64,000 bases of DNA from Cephalopachus bancanus (taxonomy: Eukaryota; Chordata; Mammalia; Primates; Tarsiidae). Each line of letters begins with the position of its first letter. Within the stretch, counting starts at the first letter, position 1. The notes beneath the pieces were generated by a model, which made no database searches, was not told the origin of the DNA, and saw only the letters and a list, made by a program, of their open reading frames with translations. Positions 53,419 through 63,966 of this stretch are shown here, piece by piece. The DNA is taken from contig JAPVLO010000059.1 in the NCBI GenBank assembly GCA_027257055.1, positions 3,348,001-3,412,000 on the forward strand, read 5' to 3'. Position numbers and translations under genes: made by a program.

Positions 53419-53703
53419 AGCCAGGTTCGGTGGCTCAGCCTGTAATCCCGCGCCTTTGGGAGGCTGAGGTGAGTGGATTGCCTGAGCCCGCGGGTTCGAG
53501 ACCCGCCTGGGCAGCAAGACCTCATCTCTACAATAAATCAAAAAAATCAGCCGGGAGTGGTAGTGCATGCCTGTAATTCCGGCTACTTGGAAGGCTGAGG
53601 CGGAAGGATCGCCGGAGCCCAGCAGGTCGAGGCTGCGGTGGCCGGGAGCGGCCACTGCACTCCAGTCTGGGCAACAGAATGAGACTCCAACTCAAAAAAA
53701 AAA
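53419..53703 (+). mobile_element. Alu dimer, GGCC class, D5
   Basis: GAGCCAGGTTCGGTGGC, GGGCAGCAAGACC. Target duplication AAATGTGACGAGGG / AAATGTGATGAGGG at the L1 tail. Confidence 0.98.
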
Positions 53704-53889
53704 AAATGTGATGAGGGGCAGAATGCAAGCAGGTACAGCAGGGCTAGTCTGAGGAATAATCAGTAGGTTTGTAGCCCCTACAAAGTACAAGATACAGACA
53801 CAGAAATTTTGAGAGATTAAGAAGAAACCCTCAGTAGTAGAAATGCCAATGACTGAGCTGGTGGCAAAGTCATCCTTCTCTCTTGTTCA
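53704..53889. other. Unannotated DNA
   Basis: Nothing recognised. Confidence 0.4.
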
Positions 53890-53899
53890 CTAACCTATC

Positions 53900-54200
53900 A
53901 TTATTATTATTATTATTATTATTGAATTGGAGTCTCACTCTGTCACTAGGCTGGAGTGCAGTGGCACGCTCATGGCCACCACAGCCTCGACCTGCTGGGC
54001 TTAGGTGATCCTTCTGCTTTAGCCTTCCAAGTAGCTGGAACCACAGGCGTGAGCAACCGCGCCTGGCTGTTTTTCATTTATTGTAGAAAAGAGGTCTTGC
54101 CAAGTTGCCCAGGCTCGTCTTGAACCCCTGGTCTCAGACAGTCCTCTCGCCTCCACCTTCCAAAGTGCTGGGATTATAGGCTGAGCAACCGTGCCTGGCC
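53900..54200 (-). mobile_element. Alu dimer, intermediate class, with (TTA)n tail
   Basis: The tail has become (TTA)n (53901-53923). Target duplication CTAACCTAT on both sides (53890, 54201). Confidence 0.97.
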
Positions 54201-54204
54201 CTAA

Positions 54205-54777
54205 CCTATTTTTATTTGTATTTTATTCATCATAGAGACAGGGTCTCCCTCTATTGTCCAGGCTGGAGCACACTGGCACGATCATAGCTTACTGTAGCCT
54301 CAAACTCCTAAGCTCAAGTGATGTTCCTGCCTCAGCTTCCTGAGTAGCTAGGAGTACAGATGCACGCCACTAGCCCAGCTAATTCTTTTTTTTTTTTGAG
54401 TTGGAGTCTCACTCTGTCACCCAGACTAGAGTGCAGTGGCCGCTTCCAGTCACTGCAGCCTCGACCTGCTGGGCTCCGGCGATCCTTCCAAGTAGCTGGA
54501 ACTACAGGCACGCGCTACCGCGCCCGGCTAATTTTTGATCTATTGTAGAGATGAGGTCTCGCCAAGTTGTCCAGGGCTTAGGCAATCCACTCACCTCGGC
54601 CTCCCAAAGTGCTGGGATTACAGGCTGAGCCACCGAGCCCGGCCCCAGCTAATTCTTCAATGGTTTTGTTGAGACAGGGTCTTGTCATGTTGCCCAGATT
54701 GGTCTCAGACTCCTGATCTCAAGTGATCCTCCTACCTCAGTCTCCCAAAGTATAGGCGTGAGGCACTGTGCCCAGCC
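54205..54777 (-). mobile_element. Alu dimer, old, containing a younger Alu
   Basis: Right arm 54240-54387 (GCACGATCATAGCTTACTG) and left arm 54644-54777 (TTTTGTTGAGACAGGGTC). Diverged J-like copy, interrupted at its middle linker. Confidence 0.92.
54388..54643 (-). mobile_element. Alu dimer, GGCC class, nested
   Basis: Exact 14-bp target duplication CCCAGCTAATTCTT (54374-54387, 54644-54657) inside the old Alu. Has small internal deletions (GATCCTTCCAAGTAG; GTTGTCCAGGGCTTAGG). Confidence 0.97.
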
Positions 54778-54811
54778 AACCCAACACATTTAATTGTATG
54801 TACTGAGCTCT

Positions 54812-55113
54812 TTTTAAATTTTATTTTATTTTTATTTTTTGAGTCAGAGTCTCACTCTGTCGCCCAGGCTGGAGTGCAGTGGCACGCTCACGGTAACCAC
54901 TGCCTTGACCTGCTGGGCTCAGGTGATCTTTCCACCTCAGCCTTCCAAGTAGCTGGAACTACAGGTGTGCACCACCACGCCCACCTAATTTTTTTGATTT
55001 ATTGTAGAGATGAGGACTCACCATGTTGCTCAGGCTTGTCTCAAACTCAGGGAATCCTCTTGCCTCCGCCTCCCAAACTGCTGGAATTACAAGCATGAGC
55101 CACCACACCCGGT
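54812..55113 (-). mobile_element. Alu dimer, intermediate class
   Basis: GAGTCAGAGTCTCACTCTG to GAGCCACCACACCCGGT. Right arm CACGCTCACGGTAACCACTGCC. Confidence 0.97.
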
Positions 55114-55114
55114 T

Positions 55115-55740
55115 AAGCTCTAATTCTGTGCAGGTTCTGTTCCAATTTCTGGGAGCCAGAACAAATGTGGATATATGAGCTTTGTGCCTGCATGAAGGAA
55201 AAAGGCAATGGTTAAGTAAACCAACAAGATCATAATGTACACACTGCAATAATTGACTGGGAAGGGGAGAGGGTGCTGTAACAGAAAGTGACCAATTGGA
55301 TAAGGTGGTCAGGGATAGCCTCTGTGAAGCTGAGCTCAGAATGATGAAAATGGAATAACCAAGAATTGAGGAAAATAACTCCAGGGAAAATAATGGAGTT
55401 ATTTTGGTAGGGGTGGGAGACAGTAAGCAATGTACAAACACATTTTTAGACATCACATCTTGAAGGGAGGGGTTGCTAATGGCGTCTAGTGAGTAGAGGC
55501 CAAGGATGCTGCACAAGACAGCCCTCCACAGTAAAGAAATATCTGGTCCAAAAATGTCAATAGTGCTGAGGGTAAAAAACCCTGAGCAAAAGGGATGGAC
55601 AACTGCAAAATCCCGGAAGTCGGAAATAACTGTGAAGTCTGAGAGACAGGAGGAAGGCTGATGTGGAGGGAACATTCTGAAGCCTTGGGCGAGCCGAAGG
55701 TGTGGAGGGAGATAGAGAGATAGAGGCTGAATCACACACT
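55115..55740. mobile_element. Ancient LINE2-like relic
   Basis: GGCAATGGTTAAGTAAACC, GGTGGTCAGGGATAGCCTC, GAAGCTGAGCTCAGAATGA, GGAGGAAGGCTGATGTGG follow the same old repeat as at 30181. The 258-codon minus-strand frame at 54959-55735 lies across this and an Alu and is not a gene. Confidence 0.5.
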
Positions 55741-56372
55741 TGTTGACTGTGGCAATGAGCCCACCTAATTGTGGTACTTCAACCTGGACCCATAGCTGCT
55801 ATAATTTATGATTTTAGGTGATAAGATATTTCCTTAATAACTTTAAAATAAACAAGTCATTGTTTATGGTTGCTATTCCCAGCTCTCTGCTATTCTAATA
55901 TCAGAACAAAAAATGATTTCAGTACAATTTCCTTCTGAGAGCCTGTAGAAAAGAACTTCCAAACAATTGGCCCCTTCATCTGGTGGATCAACAAAATTCC
56001 TGCAGCAAAGAGGGACCCAGAAAATGGAATCTTGTTTAACCTTGTTTAATCCAGTTCTCCAGTCTTCTGTCATACATCTTTATAGCTCTTTCGCCCACCC
56101 AAATTGCTAATGTGGAAAGAAAGACACCTTCATTACTGAGAACTCAGACATGATGGATGATGATGTAATGATTGATTTGCCATTGTTGGAAAATGGAGCT
56201 GTACAGTTAAAACCTCGATGGAGAGACGCAAGATTGAACGGGAACATGGCTTTTAGTGTGGTTGTGGAGAAATGTAAAATAACATGCCTTTCCAGGCTTT
56301 TGATGACATACAAATGTATAGTTTTGTAAATATGTTGGTAAACATTTAGTTATCACTCTATTATCATGCTGC
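55741..56372. other. Unannotated, probably unique DNA with a 59-codon frame
   Basis: A + frame at 56150-56329 (ATG ATG GAT GAT.. TAA; MMDDDVMIDLPLLENG..) lies in repeat-free DNA. No known family, no splice or promoter evidence. I list it as sequence, not as a gene; a minus frame of 68 codons overlaps it. Confidence 0.4.
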
Positions 56373-56480
56373 TAATACTACTGAGCACCTACTATGTGGA
56401 AGGAAATGTGTATGGTATTGGAAGCTAAAAAGAAAAATAAACCAGGGTCCTTGATTTCAAATAATTTGTAGATTGTAGGA
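56373..56480. mobile_element. Ancient LINE2-like relic, short
   Basis: CTGAGCACCTACTATGTGGAAG and CAGGGTCCTTGATTTCAAAT. Confidence 0.45.
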
Positions 56481-56959
56481 AAGATATATCATATAGCCAA
56501 CAGAGTATAATATAATCCAGAATTAAAGAAATACCAAGTGGGAGCCAGAGGCATGTATAGTTTCTGCCAGTCTAGCAGATATTCATATATTGTCTTTAGG
56601 AGTAACAGCAACTTGATTTTTTTTCTTTGGGGAATCACTTCTCCCTCACTCTTAGTCCATGTGGATTGGATTAGTTTGACCCTCACTTACCCTCATGCAC
56701 ATTGGGCATATGACCCAGGCCCAGTCAGTTCGCTTATTCTATTCCCCGGACCCAGCCAATCAGGCTGGGATATTTCACAATACCAAAATGGACACATGAC
56801 ACACATTGATCCAATGAGAGTTAGCCCCATCAAAAAGGAGGCCTATCTGAGAATAAATACAGCCTAAAGTAAGAGAGGCAAGAATTGGAGAGAGGCTAAC
56901 TCTCACTAACAGTGTTTAAGCCCCTGCTGGATTTAGCCATTCCTGAAGTTAATGTCCCA
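56481..56959. other. Unannotated DNA
   Basis: CACATTGGGCATATGACCCAGG and CCCAGCCAATCAGGCTGGG may be an old LTR relic (MLT1-like). Not supported well enough to call. No gene. Confidence 0.4.
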
Positions 56960-56977
56960 TTAAAAAATTTATTTTTA

Positions 56978-57291
56978 TTTATTTATCTATCTATCTATTT
57001 ATTTATTTATTTTTTTGAGTTGGAGTCTCACTCTCATCCAGACTGGAGTGCAATGGCCGCTCCTGGTCACCGCAGCCTCCATCTGCTGGGCTCCGGCGAT
57101 CCTTCCGCCTCAGCCTTCCAAGTAGCTGGAACTACAGGTGCGCGCTACAATGCCTGGTTAATTTTTTGATTTATTTTAGAGATGAGGTCTCGCCAAGTTG
57201 CCCAGGAGGGTCACGAACCCGTGGGCTCAAGCAATTCACTCACCTCAATCTCCCAAAGCGTGGGATTACAGGCTGAGCCACTGAGCCCAGT
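56978..57291 (-). mobile_element. Alu dimer, GGCC class, with (TTTA)n tail
   Basis: Exact 18-bp target duplication TTAAAAAATTTATTTTTA (56960-56977, 57292-57309). CCGCTCCTGGTCACCGC; full linker. Confidence 0.97.
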
Positions 57292-57324
57292 TTAAAAAAT
57301 TTATTTTTAAGTTTACATACGGTA

Positions 57325-57600
57325 GGCTGGGCATAGCCACTCATGGGTGTAATCCCAGCACTTTGGGAGGCTGAGGTGGGAGAATCACTTGAGCTCAGGA
57401 GTTCAAACTAGGCAATAGAGTAAGACCTCATTTCTACAAAAAATACATACACACACAAAAATGAGCCAGGCACGGTGGTACATGCCTGTAGTCCCAGTTA
57501 TTGGGGAAGCTCAGGATTGCCTGAGCCCAGGAGCCATGATCATGCCACTGAACTCCATCCGGGGGAAAAGAGACTCTGATAAAAAAAAAAAAAAAAAAAA
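57325..57600 (+). mobile_element. Alu dimer, old
   Basis: GGCTGGGCATAGCCACTC; right arm CCATGATCATGCCACTG. Target duplication GTTTACATACGGTA / GCTTACATACAGTA. Confidence 0.95.
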
Positions 57601-58928
57601 GCTTACATACAGTAAAACTGATATTTTTGGTGCATAGTTCTATGAATTTTAATACATGCATATGTTCATGTAAGTATCACTACAATCAAGATACAGAACA
57701 ATTCTACCATCTCAAACTCCCTCCCTGATGATGCCCCTTTATGGTCAAACCTTTTCCACACCCCTAACCACTGACAACTACTGATCTGTTCCCTATCCCT
57801 ATACTTTTATCTTTCTCAGAGTGTTACATAAATGGAAGCATACAAATGTAACTTCTTGAGACTGGTTTCTTTCCCTTGGAATGATACTTTTGAAATTCAC
57901 CCAAGTTGTTGCATATGTTAGTTGTACTTTTGTATTGTTGAGTAGTATTCCATAGTTTAGATGTACCAGTTTATCCATTCTCCTTTTGAAGGGTATTTGG
58001 GTTGTTTCCAATTTTGGATGATTATGAAAAGAGCTGCTATAAACATCCACATAAGATTTTGCGTGAACACAGGTTTTCATTTCACTTAGGTAAATACCTA
58101 AAAGTTAGATTGCTGGGTCATATGATAAGTATGTGTTTAATTTAATTTTAATTTTTTGAGTTGGAGTCTCACTCTGTTGCCCAGGCTGGAGTGCAGTGGC
58201 ACACTCACGGCCACCCCAGCGTTGACCTGCTGGGCTCTGGTGATTCTTCCGCTTCAGCCTTCCAAGTAGCTGGAACTACAGGCGCATGCTGTCATGCCCG
58301 GCTAATTTTTGATTTACTGTAGAGACAAGGTGTCACCAAGTTCCCTGGGTTGGTCTCGGACCCGCGGGCTCAGGCAATCCACTTGCCTCGGCCTCCCAAA
58401 GTGCTGGGATTTCAGGCTGAGCCACCAAACCCGGCCGTGTTGAATTTTATAGGAAAATGCTGAAAAGGCTTCCAGAATGGCTGTACCATATTATATTCTC
58501 AAGCAATGAATAAGTGTTCCCTTTATATGTATCCAGTCAGTACATGCTATCGTCAGTCTTTTATAAAGTCATTTTAGTAGATATGTAGTGATAATGTGAT
58601 TTTAACTTGAACTTCCATAATCGATTATGACATTGAATAACTTTTCACATTCATTTTTGTCATCCTGTTTGGTGAAGTGTCTGTTCATATCTTTTGCCCA
58701 TTTTTGCTTGTTTTCTTACTGTTGATTTTTGAGAATTATTTAAACATTCTAGATACAAATCCTTTGTCAGGTATGAGTTTCAAATCTGTATCTTTTGTAG
58801 AGCATAATTTTGTTTATCTTGATGAAGTCATATTTATCAATTTTTTCCCTTTTATGGATTGTGCTTTTGGTGTCTTAGCAGAGAACTCTGTAATAACTCA
58901 AGGACACAAAGGTTTTCTCCTATGACTG
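57601..58928 (-). mobile_element. Old L1, antisense, split by an Alu
   Basis: ATACAGAACAATTCTACCATC, AGTAGTATTCCATAGTTTAG, GTTTCCAATTTTGGATGATTA, AAATCCTTTGTCAGGTATG, complements of L1 3' sequence. The 82-codon frame at 58677-58925 is its shadow. Confidence 0.85.
58146..58437 (-). mobile_element. Alu dimer, intermediate to GGCC
   Basis: CACACTCACGGCCACCCC in the right arm but GGACCCGCGGGCTCAGGC in the left arm: a transitional combination. GTGTTTAAT / GTGTTGAAT flanks. Confidence 0.96.
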
Positions 58929-58931
58929 CTA

Positions 58932-59213
58932 TTTTTTTTTTTTTTTTTTGAATCGTGGTCTCATGCTATTCCCTAGGCTACGGTGCCTTGGCATGATCAC
59001 AACAATCACCACTCACAGCAGCCTTGGCCTCCTGGGCTCAGGTGATCCTTTTACCTCAGCATCCTGAGTAGTGCCACCACACCTGGGTAGTTTTTTGTTT
59101 TGTTTTTTTTTGTAGAGATGAGCTTTTACTGTGTTTCCCAGGTTAGTCTCAAGTAACCTACCCATCTTGGTCTCCTAAAGTTTTGGAACTACAGGCATGA
59201 GCCACCGTGTTCA
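58932..59213 (-). mobile_element. Alu dimer, old
   Basis: AATCGTGGTCTCATGCTATTC, CATGATCACAACAATCACC; very diverged. Confidence 0.88.
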
Positions 59214-59262
59214 GAAAACTTCTAAATTTTTTTTAGTTTTATGCTTTAAATTTAAATTTATG

Positions 59263-59432
59263 CTCCTTTTTTTTTTTTTTGAGTTGGAGTCTCACTGTGT
59301 CGCGCAGACTGGAGTTCAGTGGCACGCTCAAGGCCACCGCAGCCTCGACCTGCTGGACTCTGGGGATCCTTCTGCTTCAGTCTTCCAAGTAGCTGAAACT
59401 ACAGGCACATGCCACCATGCCTGGCTAATATA
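59263..59432 (-). mobile_element. Alu right arm, intermediate class
   Basis: GAGTTGGAGTCTCACTGTG to ACCATGCCTGGCTAAT, running into the AT palindrome where the linker should be. Confidence 0.92.
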
Positions 59433-59558
59433 TATATTATATTATTATAATATATATATTATTATAATATTAAATAATTAAATTATTATTATAATATATT
59501 ATTATTATATATTATATTATATAATTATTATATAATATATATATTAGCCAGGCATGGT
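59414..59558. repeat. Palindromic AT-rich repeat with Alu-derived arms
   Basis: 25-bp perfect arms at 59414-59438 and 59534-59558 (CCATGCCTGGCTAATATA.. and its complement ..TATATTAGCCAGGCATGG) around about 95 bp of pure A/T that is itself nearly self-complementary. Resembles palindromic AT-rich repeats prone to rearrangement. Confidence 0.93.
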
Positions 59559-59790
59559 TGCCCAGGCTCCCGGTCACTGCAGCCTTAACCTATTGGGCTC
59601 CAGTGATCCTTCTGCCTCAGCCTTTCAAGTAGTTGGAACTACAGGCGCGCGCAACCACGCCTGGCTAATTTTAAAAAATTTATTGTAGAGATGAGGTCTC
59701 ACCGAGTTGCCCTGGTGGGTCTCAAACCTACGGGCTCAGGCAATCCATTCGCCAAAGTGCTGGGATTATAGGCTGAGCCACTGAGCCCAT
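59559..59790 (-). mobile_element. Alu, remainder after the AT palindrome
   Basis: TTGCCCAGGCTCCCGGTCAC to GGCTGAGCCACTGAGCCC. Right arm shortened at its start; left arm nearly complete (deletion at ATTCGCCAAAGTGC). Confidence 0.88.
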
Positions 59791-60037
59791 CTCAATCTTT
59801 TCATACAAGCTTTCATACAGTGTAAGTTTTAAATTTTGATAAGGTCCAATTTTAATGTTTTCCCTTTTTTGGATTGGGTTTTTGGTGTCAATTCTAAGAG
59901 GTCTTTCCCCAGCTCTAGTTCTTGAATATTTTCTCATTGTCCCCCAAATATTATACTTTTAAGTCTATGATCCATCTTAGCTAAGTTTGTATAAAGTATA
60001 AGGTTTAGGAGAGACTGATTTAAAAATTTCAATTAAG
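59791..60037 (-). mobile_element. Old L1-like, antisense
   Basis: GTCCAATTTTAATGTTTTCCC, TCTAAGAGGTCTTTCCCCAG, TTAAGTCTATGATCCATCTT match antisense L1. Confidence 0.75.
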
Positions 60038-60323
60038 AGCCGGGCTCGGTAGCTCAGCCTATAATCCTGTACTTTGGGAGGCTGAGGTGAGTGAACTGCC
60101 TGAGCCCGTGGGTTTGAGACCTGCCTGGGCAACTTGGCAAGACCTTATCTCTACAATAAATCAAAAAAATTAGCTGGGTGTGCTAGTGTACGCCTGTAGT
60201 TCCAGCTACTTGGAAAGCTGAGGCGGAAGGATCGCCGGAGCCCAGCAGGTCAAGGCTGCGGTGGCCGGGAGCGGCCACTGCACTCCAGTCTGGGCGACAG
60301 AGTGAGACTCCAATTAAAAAAAA
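60038..60323 (+). mobile_element. Alu dimer, GGCC class
   Basis: Exact 16-bp target duplication AAAAATTTCAATTAAG (60022-60037, 60324-60339). Full linker, GTGGCCGGGAGCGGCCACTG. Confidence 0.98.
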
Positions 60324-60339
60324 AAAAATTTCAATTAAG

Positions 60340-60515
60340 GAGAGGGATTGGCAGTAGTGGGATACTGCTGGGGCAGGAGTGGGGACACAACATCAGTAAG
60401 GGTACCTGACCTCAAACCAGGCAAGGTTGGGGACAAATGGAGGCCCAGACTTTACCTGTACGATGTCCACTATCGTACCTAATCCTGAATTGTACCACAT
60501 CTTAAAAAAAAAAAT
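60340..60515 (+). mobile_element. L1 3' UTR, 5'-truncated
   Basis: GAGAGGGATTGGCAGTAGTGG, CAGTAAGGGTACCTGACC, CCTAATCCTGAATTGTACC, then an A tail. Same family as at 53200. Confidence 0.9.
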
Positions 60516-60809
60516 TTGGCTGGGTGCAGTGGCTCAAGCCTATAATCCCAGCACTTTGGGAGGCCGAGGTGAGAGGATTGCCTGAGCTCAGGGGTTTGAG
60601 ACCAGCCTGGACAACTTGGCAAGACCTCATCTCTACAATAAATAAAAAACTTAGCCAGGTGTGGTAGCATGTGCCTGTAGTTCCGGCTACTTGGAAGACT
60701 GAGGCAGAAGGATCGCTGGAGTCCAGCAGGTAGAGGCTGCGGTGGCCGTAAGTATGCCACTGTACTCCAGCCTGGGCGACAGAGTGAGACTCCAACTCAA
60801 AAAAAAAAA
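60516..60809 (+). mobile_element. Alu dimer, intermediate class
   Basis: GGCTGGGTGCAGTGGCTC, inserted at the L1 A tail; right arm GTGGCCGTAAGTATGCCACTG. Confidence 0.97.
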
Positions 60810-60929
60810 TTAATTATAGCTATATATGTTTTTGCCTGTGGCCACCCAACTGCTCCAGCACCATTAGTTGAAATAGCTATGCTTAACCTATGAAATTATT
60901 TTTACACCATTGTGAAATATGTCTTGAAT

Positions 60930-61131
60930 CATTGCTGTCCAATAGAACTCTCTGCAATGACAGAAATGTTCTACATCTGCACTCTCTAGTATGGGTGTCA
61001 TTAGCCACTGATGGCTATTGAGCACTTGAAATGTGGTTAGTGCAACAAAAGCATTTGATTTTTAATTTGACTTAATTTTTAGTAATTTAAATAGCGACAT
61101 GTAACTTTCGGCTACCATACTAGATAGCACA
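60930..61131. mobile_element. hAT-type non-autonomous DNA transposon relic
   Basis: TTGCTGTCCAATAGAACTC at one end and CTACCATACTAGATAGCACAG at the other are diverged inverted termini. GATGGCTATTGAGCACTTGAA lies in the middle. Confidence 0.7.
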
Positions 61132-61135
61132 GTTT

Positions 61136-61360
61136 TGGCAACACAGTAAGATCTCATCTCTAAAAAAAAAAAAAAAGAAAGAAAGAAAAAATAAAATAAA
61201 ATAAATTAACCGGACATAGTGGTGCATGCCTGTAGTCCCAGTTACTTGGCAGGCTGAGGTGGCAGATCACCTGAGCCCAGGAGGTTAAAGGTTACAGTGA
61301 GCTGTGATGATCCCATTGCCTTCCAGCCTGGGTGACAGAGTGAGACCCTGACTCAAAAAT
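61136..61360 (+). mobile_element. Alu, old, 5'-truncated
   Basis: TTGGCAACACAGTAAGATC, then the right arm GTGAGCTGTGATGATCCC to CCCTGACTCAAAAA. Confidence 0.9.
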
Positions 61361-61500
61361 AAAGCATACTACTTATTAAATGTTAACAAGGAGAGAATGA
61401 TTGCAGTTAATAGACTGTTATATTTTGTATTTGTTATGTTTCAAATATGTCCACCTGTAAACGGTGGTTTCTGGTAAGTAAAATACAAAGTGGCTCTTTT
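61361..61500. other. Unannotated DNA
   Basis: Nothing recognised. Confidence 0.4.
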
Positions 61501-61507
61501 CAGATGG

Positions 61508-61794
61508 TGTTTTTTTTTTTTTTTTTTTTGAGTTGGAGTCTCACTCTGTCACCCAAACTGGAGTGCAGTGGCCGCTTCCGGCCACTGCAGCCTCGACCCG
61601 CTGGGCTCTGGCGATCCTTCCGCCTCAGCCTTCCAAGTAGCTGGAACTACAGGAGCGCGCTACCACGCCCGGCTAATTTTTGATTTATTGTAGAGATGAG
61701 GTCTTGCCAAGTTGCTCAGGCGGGTCTCGAACCCGCGGGCTCAGGCAATCCACTCACCTCAGCCTCCCAAAGCGCGGGATTACAGGCTGAGCCA
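61508..61794 (-). mobile_element. Alu dimer, GGCC class
   Basis: CCGCTTCCGGCCACTGC; full linker (GCCAAGTTGCTCAGG). Target duplication CAGATGGTGTTT / CAGATGATGTTT. Confidence 0.98.
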
Positions 61795-62232
61795 CAGATG
61801 ATGTTTCTTAAAACAACTTGGTCTTCTAAGACGATCTCTTAGCTTCTTAGTATCCTATTGTTTGATATACCGAAAGGGATACGTTTCTAGGGTTTTTGAG
61901 AATCCTCTCATGAATGCTGGCTGAGCAATGAATCTAAGATTTTTACATAAAAATAAGAATTTTGTGAGTTTATAATAAAGTTGAAGAAGCCATAGTTTGA
62001 CTTTCTGACTGCATTTCTTCTGTTCAAATCAATTTCATGGCACTTTATCAAGGCAACTAGACTTTTTAAGTTTTGCAAAATAAATATTTCTGATTTAAAA
62101 GTTTTATTGTAGAAAGTTTAAGAGTATAAGAAATTTAAAGAAGAAAAACAATCACTGGCAATTTTACCATCCTGAGATCACCATTAGAAATATTTTACTG
62201 TATTTCCTTCAAATCACTTTAACATGTATATA
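61795..62232. other. Unannotated DNA
   Basis: AT-rich, no feature recognised; 62090-62230 may be old L1. Confidence 0.45.
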
Positions 62233-62526
62233 GTTTTTTGTTTGTTTGTTTTTGAGTTGGAGTCTCACTCTGTCGCCCAGGTTGGAGTGCAGTAGCACAC
62301 TCCCGACCACCCCAGTGTCAACCTGCTGGGCTCTGGTGATCCTTCCACCTCAGCCTTCCAAGTAGTGGGAAACACAGGTGCTTGCTTCCACGCCCCTAAT
62401 TTTTTATTTATTGTAGAGACGAGGTCTCGCCAAATTGTCTTGGCTAGTCTCAAACCCATGGGCTCAGGCAATCCACTCACCTCAGCCTCCCAAAGCGCTG
62501 GGATTACAGGCTGACCGAGCCTGGCC
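62233..62526 (-). mobile_element. Alu dimer, intermediate class
   Basis: (TTTG)n tail; CACACTCCCGACCACCCC; ends GGCTGACCGAGCCTGGCC. Confidence 0.96.
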
Positions 62527-62544
62527 AGTTTTTTTTTTTTTTTT

Positions 62545-63190
62545 TAATAAAGTTGAGCTAGGACTATGTATTTAAATTTTTGTTCTGACTTTACAGAGTA
62601 AGGTAAGCATTTTTTTCCATGTCTTTATAAACATAATTTTAATGGCTATGCAATAAGCTACAATATTGATAGTAGGTTTTTCACCACATTGGTGTGTATC
62701 TATAATATGCTATCATAAATTTTGCCTGGTGCAATGGCTCAGGCCTATAATCTTAGCACTTTGGGAGGCTCTTGAGCCCAGGAGTTTGAGACCAGCCTGG
62801 GCATCACAGTGAGATCTCACCTCTACCAAAAAAAAAAATTGGCTGAGTGTGATGGCGCGTGCCTATAGTCCCAGCTACCCAGGATGCTGAGGTGGAAGGA
62901 TTGCCTGAACCTAGAAGGTCTAGGCTGCTGTGAGCCGTGATCATTCTGATCACGCCACTATACTCCAGCCTGGGTGACAGAGTGAGACCCTGACTCAAAA
63001 AAAAAAAAGAGATATTCATTTCTGATGATTTCTGTTTTAAGAGAGTACTAACAGTTCAATTTCTAGGCCAAAACATATGAACATTTTTGAGGCTCTTGAT
63101 ATATACTGGCCAATTGTTTTCCAGAACATTTATAACAATCCATACTCTACTGGGAATATAGAAGTACCCACTTCACTGTATGTTTACTAG
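62545..63190 (-). mobile_element. Old L1-like, antisense, split by an Alu
   Basis: TCCATGTCTTTATAAACAT, ATGGCTATGCAATAAGCTAC; then ACTGGCCAATTGTTTTCCAG, TCCATACTCTACTGGGAAT. Assignment moderate. Confidence 0.55.
62721..63011 (+). mobile_element. Alu dimer, old
   Basis: GCCTGGTGCAATGGCTCAG; right arm GAGCCGTGATCATTCTGATC (small duplication). Part of the left arm is missing after TTTGGGAGGCTC. Confidence 0.94.
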
Positions 63191-63214
63191 CATTTAATAT
63201 TATCAATGTTGTTT

Positions 63215-63640
63215 CTTCCATCAATAACTAGAGGCTATTTCCACCTCCTCTTGAATGTGGTCTGGCCATGTGACTTGCTTTTACTAGTCAAATGCAATGG
63301 AAGTAATGCCATACAACTGCTAAATCTGGGACTCCAGATGAAGCTTTTACTCTCACTCTCCTACTGCTCTGAGACAGCAGAAGTCAATAGGTGAAGTTTG
63401 AGCTGCTCCAGCCAACAGCCAGCACCAATTGCCAGGCATGTGAATGAGGCCCTCTTAGATCACGCAGCTCCACTTGAGCCACAGGATACTGGTGCTGTAG
63501 TTGCGTGAATGACTTCACATACAACCAGCAGAAGAACTGCCCAGCTGAGCCTAGCCCAAACTTCTGTCCTACAGAATCAAGAACAAATAAAATGTTTGCT
63601 GTTTTAAGCTACTAAGTTTTAGAATACAACACTAAATGAC
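63215..63640 (+). mobile_element. MLT1-like MaLR LTR
   Basis: CATGTGACTTGCTTTTACTAG, CCAATTGCCAGGCATGTGAA, AGCTGAGCCTAGCCCAAAC, AACAAATAAAATGTTTGCTG, TTTTAAGCTACTAAGTTTTAG follow MLT1 order in sense, including its polyadenylation region. Confidence 0.85.
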
Positions 63641-63834
63641 TGACAAAGTAGATCTAGTTTCAGAAGCTTGAGTCTTCAGTTGTTTACAATCTCAATCACT
63701 TCAACTAAATCACTTATTTCTAATCACTTAATTCTAAATCATTTAGTAGTCCCTGCTTCCTTTTTTGGAAAACGTAGATTTTTACTTATCTGTCACCATT
63801 GTTCCAGGTTTCAAGTTTCAATAAATAAAAACTT
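63641..63834. other. Unannotated DNA
   Basis: Nothing recognised. Confidence 0.4.
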
Positions 63835-63966
63835 AGGTCAGCGTGGTAGCTCATGACTATAATCCTAGCACTTTGGGAGGATGAGGCAGGAGAGGAGGAT
63901 CACTTGAGCTCAGGATTTCAAGATTAGCCTGTGCAACATAGTGAGACCGTGTCTCTCTCGCTCTCT
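63835..63966 (+). mobile_element. Alu left monomer, old
   Basis: GGTCAGCGTGGTAGCTCATG to TGAGACCGTGTCTCTCTCG. Left arm only. Confidence 0.82.

Noticed and set aside
54959..55735. 258-codon open frame on minus, the longest here
   Set aside because: It runs from an Alu into an ancient LINE2-like relic, has no family motif and no start context. A long frame by chance in a low-stop strand.
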